The notes below the pieces were generated by a model. The model was not told the DNA's origin. It saw only the letters and a list, made by a program, of their open reading frames with translations, and made no database searches. Of a stretch of 64,000 bases of DNA, positions 21,501-30,207 are shown piece after piece. Source of the DNA: Bacillota bacterium (GTDB taxonomy: Bacteria; Bacillota_I; Bacilli_A; ML615J-28; CAG-698); NCBI GenBank assembly GCA_016280895.1, contig JAEEHM010000093.1, positions 38,750-102,749 of the forward strand, read 5' to 3'. Within the stretch, counting starts at the first letter, position 1. Each line of letters opens with the position of its first letter. The position numbers and the translations under genes were made by a program.

Positions 21501-21684
21501 AGCAGTAGCTTGTGATTCTGAGCAGATCATATACGCATCAATTGATCAAAACACAAATAAAATATCATATGAATCTGGTTCAATAGAAAACCCGACAATA
21601 TCAAAGCATATTGTGGATGTTTTAGAAGGAACATTACCTGCATTTTGTTATCGAGAATCTAAATATGATGTAGGTGATAAATAA
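18592..21684 (+). CDS. PHP-domain + ABC/SMC-like ATPase fusion (TrlF-like AAA family)
   Basis: 1030 aa; PHP motif 'DFHVHTPYS', Walker A 'GNKGSGKSA', coiled coil, signature 'LSPGEKG', Walker B 'LIIDQPEDNLDN', H-loop 'VVTHNPN'. Confidence 0.85.
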   Translation: MNEIGSIWRRWDFHVHTPYSLLNNEFGDCDDEEIWDKYVHTLYVKAISLSIGAIFLTDYFIIEGYEKVVSIIKNQERMKKIFANEIKKDSNFLTKVNKIAIFPNIEFRTSDTINQNKVQVHVLFSNELASNTIKKYFLKMLYCDLSGNKWYCDLDDLKKLGEYCDERGIGNLVGHNRLKLGMNNFSVKIDDVKKYLEDKRFEGKYIIVSVVEDLDTLNWQNQSGSLRVKYRQLSQAVFTSNDNNIKWFKSEECEKTIGKTLPCITGSDCHNFEDMFESNNLKYCWVKSDTTFRGLKDSLKNSEERIYIGEKPIDIALQEKRKSYTIKSIDIYTDSLESQKHWINGHLDFNPGMISIIGNKGSGKSAISDIISYLGNTSKESYFSFLRRDRFFDKTNKYANNYKGYLTFYDGAKTEEKIIKENGYDSEKIERVMYLPQRYIENTCNDINRTYFKNEIEGLIFSYIDDLDKNGCKNLTELINKKFSTINIEIETLKVKINDINKDIVEKERKLTLEFRNHLSLNKQEILQKIENHKRSKPEQIEKPLLDDNNKYLILYSRCSQLKKTVLEDHNMEYTKYEKITDELNSIDYIINIENEVKKRIIELNNLYKNHNDQYNLDINCEVSLVKNEEKEFNEYYKRLNDDQAKLREKLVKIDNESSIYDIDNTKYEEIENKIKLISNYFAKEAAIDEIFEELSKKISTQQAQYQANQEEIKKWDLIDYGLKNGNSIIPYENSLKGIQTQIDYVNNELPNEINKLKNKQIELINELYEKLVLKRNSLRELYEAVQNKVNSVLEDGLDKMTFDSVIAFDSALIKKIDMMVNHRVSSKYSDLSYLENIVPKIDFNDKQSTISFIKEQFGNLCNDLNCFYKNMLKDNNQVDFYNLLSKLDYLSVQYDLKMNNKALDQLSPGEKGIVLLIFYLALDKGNKTLIIDQPEDNLDNQSIFERLTKLIVMAKKNRQIIVVTHNPNIAVACDSEQIIYASIDQNTNKISYESGSIENPTISKHIVDVLEGTLPAFCYRESKYDVGDK

Positions 21685-22029
21685 AAACAATAGACAATCA
21701 AAAATAGTTAAATGCTTGATAAAAAACAATATAAAAAGAAATACATATGAGCAAATACAATCCTTATTAAAAGTTTTGATGCATCTATTTATAAAACGAC
21801 TAAGGATTCTATAACTGTTAGCATTTATGACTAAGCACTTTAGTCGAAAACTAACTCCTTTTATAGCTGCATTTGATTAACCACTATTATCAATGACTAT
21901 GAAGGAGTTTTTTTATTTGTGTTAAATATATAATAAAGATAACCAAAAAGTGGAAAGTTAATTTTACCAATTAATTGTCCATAGGTTATCTTTTTTGATA
22001 TACTATACACATATGGAGGATAAAAATTA

Positions 22030-22190
22030 TGAATATGTGTATTAGTACTAAATTAGCAGAATTTAAACACTGAATATTAAACCAAACTTTAGTGAATTAT
22101 CAAGATTATTGGGTGTAGATCGTCATACATTAAAGAAGCACTATGAAGCAGGAGGAGTTAAGCCAAGAAAGAAAAGACAATATAATGTGT
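22030..22190 (+). pseudogene. remnant of IS21-family istA transposase (N-terminal HTH)
   Basis: Frame reads 'LNIKPNFSELSRLLGVDRHTLKKHYEAGGVKPRKKRQYNV*'; frameshifted and truncated. Confidence 0.7.
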
Positions 22191-22266
22191 AAAAAACCGA
22201 ACAATTAATGCAAAAAGTCTTTACATAAAAATTACAATATGGTAAAATTATGTAGAGGTGTTAACA

Positions 22267-23583
22267 ATGAAGAAACTATTACAATTTTCAACATACGGAA
22301 TTAAAAATATTGAGAACATGATTACTCTTGATTTTGCTAACCAAACAATTGAAAAGGGTATTCAAAAAACTAATAATGTTAAAGGAATTTTTGGCTATAA
22401 TGGAGCTGGTAAAAGTGCCATTATCACTTCAGTTGATTTTTATAATAAAATTGTTTGTAATCCTAATTATTTGGTACAAAATGATACTAAAGATAATTTG
22501 AGCAAATTAGTCAATTATATTAGAAATGAATTTTATATTTCTGCATTATTTGAATTTGACAAAGGCATTGTCATAAAACATACTATAAAATTAGTTAAAG
22601 GTGAAATTATATCTGATTTTGTTATTTCTGAGGAATGCATTTCTATGTCAATGGGGCGAACACTTAATGATAAGTTTAAACCAATTATTGAGAAAAGAGA
22701 AAACGAAATCTATATTGAAGACAAAATCAAAAATGCTTCAACTCGAAATTATGAATTTTCATTAAATGATTTAAAATACAGTTCAATAGTTCAAAGCATG
22801 ATGCAACAAATAATTGATCATGATAAAGAAGAAAACAATAGCGAGTTCTCTGTATTAGAAAAAATAGCTTTATCTCTTTATTCAAGTGTTAATAGTATAT
22901 TGGTTTATATGCAAGAAACAGATATACACAATAATTATAAAATTGACAATAACATTTTGAAGGACTTAATTAGTAGAGTAGAAAAAATTAAAGTTGATTT
23001 GACTGATTTTACCGAAGTTTATACAAGCGATACTATTGTTCCTAAATCTGAATTTGAAAACTATGAGAAAGAAAATAAAAAGCTAGAAAGATTTATCAAA
23101 TACTTTAAGCCAGATTTGAAGGAAATCAAATTAATACCTAGTGAAAATAGAAATGTATATAATGTAAGAAAATTATTTGTATATGAGAATTATCGTGTTG
23201 AACTAGAATTTGAGTCTTCAGGAATAAAACAATTAGTTAAACTATATTCTTATCTAGAAAAATGTGCTAAGGGAAGAATTGTATTTGTTGATGAAATTGA
23301 TACAAATATAAATGCAGTTTATTTTGAAAAACTAGTATCATTCTTTAAAAATTATGGAAAAGGACAATTGATATTTACTACTCATAATATTGAAGTAATG
23401 AAGGCATTAAAGAATCAAAGTAGATCTATTGCTGTTTTAGGCGTTGATAATAAATTAGATACATGGGTAAGTAAAGGAAACAAATCTCCAATTAATGATT
23501 ATATAAATGGAGACTTCCCTAATTCACCAATGAATATTGAAGATTTTGACTTTATTAATATTTTTATGGGTGATGAAAAATGA
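22267..23583 (+). CDS. AAA family ATPase (AAA15/RloA-like)
   Basis: Walker A 'GYNGAGKSA', 'FESSGIKQLVKLYSYLEKCAKGRIVFVDEIDTNINA' Walker B, 'FTTHNIEVM'. Confidence 0.85.
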   Translation: MKKLLQFSTYGIKNIENMITLDFANQTIEKGIQKTNNVKGIFGYNGAGKSAIITSVDFYNKIVCNPNYLVQNDTKDNLSKLVNYIRNEFYISALFEFDKGIVIKHTIKLVKGEIISDFVISEECISMSMGRTLNDKFKPIIEKRENEIYIEDKIKNASTRNYEFSLNDLKYSSIVQSMMQQIIDHDKEENNSEFSVLEKIALSLYSSVNSILVYMQETDIHNNYKIDNNILKDLISRVEKIKVDLTDFTEVYTSDTIVPKSEFENYEKENKKLERFIKYFKPDLKEIKLIPSENRNVYNVRKLFVYENYRVELEFESSGIKQLVKLYSYLEKCAKGRIVFVDEIDTNINAVYFEKLVSFFKNYGKGQLIFTTHNIEVMKALKNQSRSIAVLGVDNKLDTWVSKGNKSPINDYINGDFPNSPMNIEDFDFINIFMGDEK

Positions 23584-24065
23584 TAAAATTAGTTTTTATT
23601 ATGGAAACCCGTTCATCCAATAGATCAGATTGGATGTACATAAAATCTTCAATTGATTATTTTTATAAACCAAGAACATTTGCCTTAGACAAAATATTTG
23701 CTACCACAAAATCTGAGCTTATTAGCCAAGACACAAGAATTAAAAGTAAAATAGATGATCCAACAAGAGAAGTAAAGGTTATAATTGTTGCTTATTATGA
23801 TAGGGAAGAAGATTTGAATGATAAAATAATAAAGTATTGTAATGATAATGATTACGATTTGGTTTGGATGAATTTAGATGTCGAAGATGTCTATTTAGGA
23901 AAACAAGTGCTAGATAATCGTAAAAAATCTGAAGCGATTAATTTCCAATCTAAAAAGCATAAATTGCTTCCAAAACTTACTGGACTTGCAAACACTTCCC
24001 CTTCGAAGACAAGACATACAACAAATTTGCTTTTAGTATTGGATAAATATATAGCAAGAAATTAG
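23580..24065 (+). CDS. small RloB-like/TOPRIM-like partner protein
   Basis: 161 aa, translationally coupled to the AAA gene; 'VFIMETRSSNRSDWMYI...IIVAYYDREED...WMNLDVEDVYLGKQV' is positionally like the RloB E / DxD / N-x-ExW motifs, but divergent. Confidence 0.5.
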   Translation: MIKLVFIMETRSSNRSDWMYIKSSIDYFYKPRTFALDKIFATTKSELISQDTRIKSKIDDPTREVKVIIVAYYDREEDLNDKIIKYCNDNDYDLVWMNLDVEDVYLGKQVLDNRKKSEAINFQSKKHKLLPKLTGLANTSPSKTRHTTNLLLVLDKYIARN

Positions 24066-24107
24066 CATAAAAGTTACATAATTGTAATTTTTGTGTTCGT
24101 TTTAAAC

Positions 24108-24178
24108 ATGTTAAATGTCAATATTATTTTAACCGAAAAAGAGAATATTAATTTAACCAATGGGGGATAGGGGAAATG
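24108..24178 (+). repeat. 71-bp direct repeat, copy B (IS21-like end remnant)
   Basis: 68/71 identical by eye to 18374-18444, same orientation. Confidence 0.85.
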
Positions 24179-24292
24179 TGTCTGAAGTATTTTATTCTTT
24201 AGAAACAAAGAAAACGAGAAATGGAACCTAAATCTTTGCCTAATAAAAACAAACTTTGCTTAAAAATGATACAAAAATAGGCAAATTGCTTT

Positions 24293-24348
24293 AAAACCTT
24301 GGGTTTAGTCGTAAAAACCTTGGGTTTCGTTTGTAAAACCTTGGGTTT
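24293..24348 (+). promoter_or_regulatory. three direct repeats of AAAACCTTGGGTTT at exact 21-bp spacing, overlapping promoter
   Basis: Starts at 24293, 24314, 24335; followed by TATAAT at 24354-24359; TTGTAA at 24331-24336 gives a 17-bp spacer. Confidence 0.85.
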
Positions 24349-24377
24349 GATGGTATAATAAACACAAGAGGTGCATT

Positions 24378-25943
24378 ATGAAAAAGATAGGTTTGTTTTT
24401 AATAACATTATTATTTTTAATATTTACAGTTTCCTGCAAAAATGAACAAGAAAAAGAAGATGATTTCAACAATGAATTATATATAAATAAAGTAAATGAT
24501 ATTCTTTCTTTAGAAGATTTTAATTTACCAAATGGGAAAATTAAAAAAGTAGATGAAATAAATAATGATACAATAAAATATGTTGTTGTAAAAATAGAAG
24601 AAAGTGATACAGATTATAATACATATAAAGAATATATAGATAATTATTTTCAAAATATCAATTATAAAAATGCTACTAGAATATTAAGATTTGATAGAAT
24701 TAATAATTTCAATATTTATCGAAGTTCTAATGAATATAGTAAGTTATCATTGTATTATAATGATGTAAGTAATTATTATTATATAAGTGCAACATATAAT
24801 GAAGAAGATTATTTAGGTGAATCAGCAATAATATTGTTCGATTATTTTAATAAAATATATAATCTAAATATATCATTTTTAAAAGATGTTAAATTCATAA
24901 AATCTATAGCTGGTTTTGATGGTGAACTTGGTCTTAATTTTGAAATTTATGGTAAAGATGTAAATGAGATAAATATAGATCAATATTATACATATTTAAA
25001 AGATATGGAAAAGGTAATAGATAAAGATTACATTAAAACTGAAGAAGTTTATGCAATTGAAGAAAATATGACTGAATATTTTGTGACATCTTTTTATAAT
25101 ATTGAAGATAAAGATGATGTATATAAAATATCTAATTATTATCTAATGTATAATAAGAGGATCAAATTAACATCAGATGGTAAATCAGAATTAACATCTT
25201 ATAGTTTCTCTATATCAGGAGAATCTTATGATCAAGATAAGAACAAAATCCAAAAATGGCCAAGTGAGATTAGTAAAAGTGTATTTAAAGATAAAGTGAA
25301 TATTCCTGATTATCAAGGTAATTTCATCACATATATCTTAAGCTATGGTGATGCAACAACTAACAAGCAAAAATTAAGATTATTTGGACTTGATAATAGC
25401 TATATTGATGAATATTGTGATTCATTAATAAAACTTGGTTTTGTTGAAGACGAAAATAATCAATATGTTAAAATAATAAGTGAAAAATATGAAGATAGTT
25501 TAGATGAAGATTATTTAGCTTCAATAAAGATAGAAGTAAATGATAAATATACCGATTTTATTTATGATTATGAAACAATAATTAAACCAGTAGAAGAAGT
25601 CGTTAGTGAAGTAATTAGAAAACTTTTAGGAAGTGATGTACTTGATTATATTCCAATGATATATCCAGAAAAAGAAATTGCTTGGTATAGTAGTAATATT
25701 TTAACTGGAGAGGAAGGTCTTACATTCCAAGTTGATTATGTGTTAGATGATTATTATTATGATTATAAAGACTTATTAAAAGAAAATGGATATACTTTAG
25801 ATGAATTAGATATTAATTTTACACGTGAAGTAGATGGTATTGGTACAATCAAAATAAAAGTTACAAGAAGACCTAGACCAATTGAAGATCAAGGAAGAAA
25901 AGATGTTTTAATTGGAATAAGTATTGAAAGAAATACTGATTAA
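24378..25943 (+). CDS. putative lipoprotein of unknown function
   Basis: 521 aa; lipobox-like 'LIFTVSCKN'; rest is low-complexity Asp/Tyr-rich. Confidence 0.7.
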   Translation: MKKIGLFLITLLFLIFTVSCKNEQEKEDDFNNELYINKVNDILSLEDFNLPNGKIKKVDEINNDTIKYVVVKIEESDTDYNTYKEYIDNYFQNINYKNATRILRFDRINNFNIYRSSNEYSKLSLYYNDVSNYYYISATYNEEDYLGESAIILFDYFNKIYNLNISFLKDVKFIKSIAGFDGELGLNFEIYGKDVNEINIDQYYTYLKDMEKVIDKDYIKTEEVYAIEENMTEYFVTSFYNIEDKDDVYKISNYYLMYNKRIKLTSDGKSELTSYSFSISGESYDQDKNKIQKWPSEISKSVFKDKVNIPDYQGNFITYILSYGDATTNKQKLRLFGLDNSYIDEYCDSLIKLGFVEDENNQYVKIISEKYEDSLDEDYLASIKIEVNDKYTDFIYDYETIIKPVEEVVSEVIRKLLGSDVLDYIPMIYPEKEIAWYSSNILTGEEGLTFQVDYVLDDYYYDYKDLLKENGYTLDELDINFTREVDGIGTIKIKVTRRPRPIEDQGRKDVLIGISIERNTD

Positions 25944-25977
25944 ATTAAATGTGATATGTAATTAGCAAAATATGCTT

Positions 25978-26013
25978 AATACATATCACTTTTTTAAAAA
26001 AGTGATATGTATT
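25978..26013. repeat. perfect 36-bp palindrome between lipoprotein and fic genes
   Basis: AATACATATCACTTTTTT/AAAAAAGTGATATGTATT; related half-site GTGATATGTAATT at 25951. Confidence 0.9.
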
Positions 26014-26065
26014 CATTGATTATCAATATTTCATATGTTATAATATTAAAAAAGAGGTATGTGTT

Positions 26066-27274
26066 ATGACATTTATATCTACGTATAAATCATTTGTGAT
26101 GAATGATAATGATACTTTTAATAAAATATATAATGAAAGATTCAATTCAAATGCAGCTATTAGATTTAATATCTTAATAAATGGATATCAATCTTTTTTT
26201 GTTTATGATGTTGAAGTAATGAAATTAGTTCAAAGAATAAGAGAGGAAGATAATAAAATAAAGAAATTATTTGATAATATCCCTACATCTCTTTATCAAC
26301 AGTATTTAAGAAAATCAATGATAGATGAAATAGAATACACAAACAAAATCGAAGGAGTAGTATCTACAAGAAAAGAAATTAATGATTTAATCAATGAAAT
26401 AAAAAAGAAGATTAAAACCCAAAATAGATTTGAAGGTATTGTGAATAAATATTTATTATTGATGGAAGATAATAAAAAAATAGAAGATGTTGATGATATA
26501 AGAACATTATATGATGAGATGTTGTTAAATGAAATAAGTGAGGAAGATATAAATAATATACCAGATGGCAAATTATTTAGAAAAAACATAGTCCATGTGT
26601 ATAATTCTAATAATCAAATTATCCATAATGGTATAATACCAGAAGAGAAGATAATCGAATATTTAAAGGAAGCTTTAAATATATTAAATGATAAAGATAT
26701 TGATATATTAATAAGATTAGCTATATTTCATTATTTATTTGCGTATATTCATCCATTCTATGATGGGAATGGTAGAATTAATAGGTTTATTACTAGTTTA
26801 TTATTGAAGGATTATCTACATAATACAACAAGCTTTAGATTAAGTATTTCTATTAAAGAAAATATAAGTGAATATTATGATGCTTTTAAATACACTAATG
26901 ATATTAGAAATAGAGGAGATATTACTACATTTGTGTATGCATTCCTTGATATATTATATAAATCATATCAAAAGACAGAAATATATATTTTAGATAAAAT
27001 GAAGACATATGATTTTTATAATGAAATAATAGAATCATTTGAATTTTTAAATAAGAGTGAATTAGATACAATGAAACTATTGTTGAGTAGTGAAATCTTT
27101 GGAGATTTTGGTCTTACAAGGTTTGATCTAATGCAAAATTTAAATCTTGGTAATACCACAATTACTAAAATACTTGCAAATCTTAAAAAACTAAATCTAT
27201 ATAAAGAATATCAAAGTGGTAGATATTTCTATTATAGTGCTAATTTAGAAGAAATTGATACTTATGCTAAATAA
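26066..27274 (+). CDS. Fic-domain protein
   Basis: 402 aa; Fic motif 'HPFYDGNGRINR' and 'EYTNKIEGV' (inhibitory-helix-region-like), C-terminal winged-helix-like segment. Confidence 0.9.
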   Translation: MTFISTYKSFVMNDNDTFNKIYNERFNSNAAIRFNILINGYQSFFVYDVEVMKLVQRIREEDNKIKKLFDNIPTSLYQQYLRKSMIDEIEYTNKIEGVVSTRKEINDLINEIKKKIKTQNRFEGIVNKYLLLMEDNKKIEDVDDIRTLYDEMLLNEISEEDINNIPDGKLFRKNIVHVYNSNNQIIHNGIIPEEKIIEYLKEALNILNDKDIDILIRLAIFHYLFAYIHPFYDGNGRINRFITSLLLKDYLHNTTSFRLSISIKENISEYYDAFKYTNDIRNRGDITTFVYAFLDILYKSYQKTEIYILDKMKTYDFYNEIIESFEFLNKSELDTMKLLLSSEIFGDFGLTRFDLMQNLNLGNTTITKILANLKKLNLYKEYQSGRYFYYSANLEEIDTYAK

Positions 27275-27292
27275 GAGAAATAATAAGAATAG

Positions 27293-27323
27293 CAATCTAG
27301 ATGATTGCTATTCTTATTTTTAT
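27293..27323 (+). terminator. rho-independent terminator
   Basis: GAATAGCAATC-TAGAT-GATTGCTATTC followed by TTATTTTTATT. Confidence 0.75.
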
Positions 27324-27407
27324 TGTAAATTCTTAAAATTTTAAGAAATAATTAAGTTTACTTTAATTAATAATATGATATAATATAAATATAAGGAGGG
27401 AATCTTT

Positions 27408-28526
27408 ATGAAAAAACGTGTAGTACTTGCTGTTGGATGTCGACCAGATGCAATTAAAATGATGCCTTTATATAAGGAATTATTAACAAGAAATAGTATT
27501 AAACCAATATTACTTTCTACTGGTCAGCAAAAACAAAACCTTGAAAAGATATTCGCAGAATTTAGTGTAAAACCAGATTACGATCTACATATCATGCGAA
27601 AAGATCAATCAACATTTGAAATCACTATTAATGTGTTATCTACTATTCAAGATGTATTAGATGAAATAGAACCTGATTTAGTATTAGTATGTGGTGATAC
27701 AACAAGTGCATTTGCGATAGCTCTTGCATGCTATTATTTAAGAATTCCACTAGGACATGTTGAGGCAGGTTTACGTACAAATAATATTTACTTCCCATAT
27801 CCAGAAGAAATGAATAGAAAATTCATTTCGATGATTGCACAGTATAATTTTGCACCTACTAAATATGCGAAAGCTAATTTAGTAAAAGAGGGAGTAAAGG
27901 AAGAAAATATTTATGTAACTGGTAATACTATTATAGATACTCTACCTTATACTGTAAGACCTAATTATACACATAAGGAATTAGAATGGGTAGGCGATGA
28001 TAAATTAATATTTATCACTGCACATCGAAGAGAAAGCATTGGAAAAGCAATGCACAATATGTTTAAAGCAATCAGAAAAGTATTAGATGAAAACAAAGAT
28101 GTGAAAGCAATCTATCCAATTCATATGAATCCACAGGTAAGAAAAGCTGCAATGGAAGAATTAGGTGGATGTGATAGAATTCACATCATTGAACCTTTAG
28201 ATGTTGTAGATTGTCATAACTTTGAAGCAAGCTCTTATCTAATATTAACTGATAGTGGTGGTATTCAAGAAGAAGCACCTACTATGGGTATACCAGTACT
28301 TGTTATGAAGAAGACTACAGATAGACCAGAGGGAGTTATAGCTGGAACATCTAAGGTAGTTGGTACAAGTGAACAATCAATATATAAAGAATTCTCTAAG
28401 CTTATTAAAAATAAAGCTGCTTATGCGAAAATGTCTAAAAAAACAAATCCTTATGGAGATGGACATGCATGTGAAAGAATTGCAGACATTATTGAAGGCA
28501 AAGAATATCAAGAATGGAAGAATTAA
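27408..28526 (+). CDS. wecB: UDP-N-acetylglucosamine 2-epimerase (non-hydrolysing)
   Basis: 372 aa; 'GHVEAGLRT', 'TAHRRESIG', 'LTDSGGIQEEAPTMGIPVLVMKKTTDRPEG'. Confidence 0.9.
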   Translation: MKKRVVLAVGCRPDAIKMMPLYKELLTRNSIKPILLSTGQQKQNLEKIFAEFSVKPDYDLHIMRKDQSTFEITINVLSTIQDVLDEIEPDLVLVCGDTTSAFAIALACYYLRIPLGHVEAGLRTNNIYFPYPEEMNRKFISMIAQYNFAPTKYAKANLVKEGVKEENIYVTGNTIIDTLPYTVRPNYTHKELEWVGDDKLIFITAHRRESIGKAMHNMFKAIRKVLDENKDVKAIYPIHMNPQVRKAAMEELGGCDRIHIIEPLDVVDCHNFEASSYLILTDSGGIQEEAPTMGIPVLVMKKTTDRPEGVIAGTSKVVGTSEQSIYKEFSKLIKNKAAYAKMSKKTNPYGDGHACERIADIIEGKEYQEWKN

Positions 28527-28540
28527 GATAAAAAGGAAAT

Positions 28541-28568
28541 GCAAAACTTTGGTTTTGCTTTTTTTATT
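28541..28568 (+). terminator. rho-independent terminator
   Basis: GCAAAAC-TTTG-GTTTTGC followed by TTTTTTTATTTT. Confidence 0.7.
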
Positions 28569-28756
28569 TTCAAATTATACTATGTATTGTAAAGTGGACT
28601 GGAAGTAATTGAAGAAATATTTAAGTATATTTAATTGAAATTTTAGTAATTTTCCTATATCAATTTATAAATATATATATTAGATAACTATAAATATTTT
28701 ATATATTATACTTATCATCAATATAAAATGTATCATAAATAATATAGGAGGAGAAA

Positions 28757-30168
28757 ATGGATAAAATTTTATAAGCGAATATAAATATTTTACAGAAGAA
28801 CATTTGCTTAAAGTGCTTGGGGAAGATAAAAGAAAGATATGTGAAGTAGATAATTATAAAAAAGATTATTATTTTGAAAATGCATATATTCAAGAAGAAA
28901 ATAATGAGTATATTTTGTATTTAGGAATTAAATATGAAAAGTATTTCTATATCAAACTTAATAATAAGATGGATGATGATGATATCAAACTAATAAAAAG
29001 TATAATCAATAATTTTATTAAAATTAGCATGTATTCCATAGATGGAAAAAAACAACATGATTATAATTCAAAAATTAGTAAAAATAGAAATTATCAGTAT
29101 GCTCTACAAATAGGAATATGCGAATGGCTAATAGGAGGAAATGCTAATATAACAAATATTGAGAATCTATTTAATATTTTAGAAAAATGGTCATTAAAAA
29201 CATATGAAGGGAAAAAAGTATCTTATGGATTTGTTATTAATACTGAAATCAAAGACACTGATGAGAATAACGATGACTTTCTAGAATTTCTTAAAGATGA
29301 CTTTAGTGCTGTATTAACTGATCCAATAAGTTCGGTGTTTGAATTAGATTCAAATTGTAATTTTGTTTCCTACAAGACCATACTTGACGAAAATAATAGT
29401 GGCTGGGTAGATGGATTTCAATTAATTAATAATTTGCCATATAGATTTGCAAATCTAATATATAAATTTGTTGATAATCCTAATAAGATGGGAATCTTTC
29501 TGCTAAATAATGGAGATATTATTCTATCTAAAAATAGAGAAATTAGGTTTGTAAAAAGAAATAATGAGTGGTTGAATTTTAATGTCAAGGCATTCCGTAA
29601 CGCAGTTGAAGATTACATAGTCATTAATAAACTATCAGATAAATTATTAAATGAAGTTTATTCAACAGTTCTTGATGTTTCATTTTCTCATACTGGCGGA
29701 ATAATCGCTATTGTTAATAATATTAATCAACTAATCAATGATGAAGTATTAAATAAATGTGATTATTTATCATATGATTATTCAAATGATTATATAAAGA
29801 AAGATTTAGAAAAGAATAATGAGAATAGCGATAATCCTACAAATAATGATGTTTTAGAAAAAGATATTAACAAAAGATTATTAAAAAGAAGCATAATTCG
29901 AAAAACTTTAAATGGTGAATATGATTTTGTATCAATAAATAGAAAATTGAGATGTGAGTTAGTAAGTTTAGATGGAGCGTGCATAATTACAAATTATGGT
30001 AAAGTATGTTCGTTCGGAGCTATCATAAAAAATGATAGTGGATCAACAGGTGGTGGTAGAGGCGCTGCCGCCAAAAAGCTATCTTCTGATGGGCTTGCAA
30101 TAAAGATATCAACTGATGGTTACATAGAAGTATATATCAAGCAAAAATGCGTTTATAAAATAAAATAA
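28757..30168 (+). CDS. protein with C-terminal DisA/DAC-like (DACN-type) nucleotide-binding sensor domain; N-terminus apparently frameshifted
   Basis: Frame 28804-30168: 'SHTGGIIAIV...LVSLDGACIITNYGKVCSFGAIIKNDSGSTGGGRGAAAKKLSSDGLAIKISTDGYIEVYI'. ATG 28757 with strong SD reads 5 codons then stops, and is 1 nt out of frame with the ORF. Confidence 0.6.
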
Positions 30169-30172
30169 AAAT

Positions 30173-30201
30173 TTGACAAATTATTAATAAAAGTATATAA
30201 T
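30173..30201 (+). promoter_or_regulatory. consensus sigma70/sigmaA promoter
   Basis: TTGACA (30173-30178), 17-bp spacer, TATAAT (30196-30201). Confidence 0.8.
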
Positions 30202-30207
30202 ATAGTT

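Noticed and set aside
21700-21950. Possible recombinase C-terminal fragment (...SFDASIYKTTKDSITVSIYD*) before the istA remnant
   Set aside because: Too short and motif-free to assign; noted only as possible mobile-element debris. The AACTCCTT...AAGGAGTT hairpin after it is an ordinary terminator.
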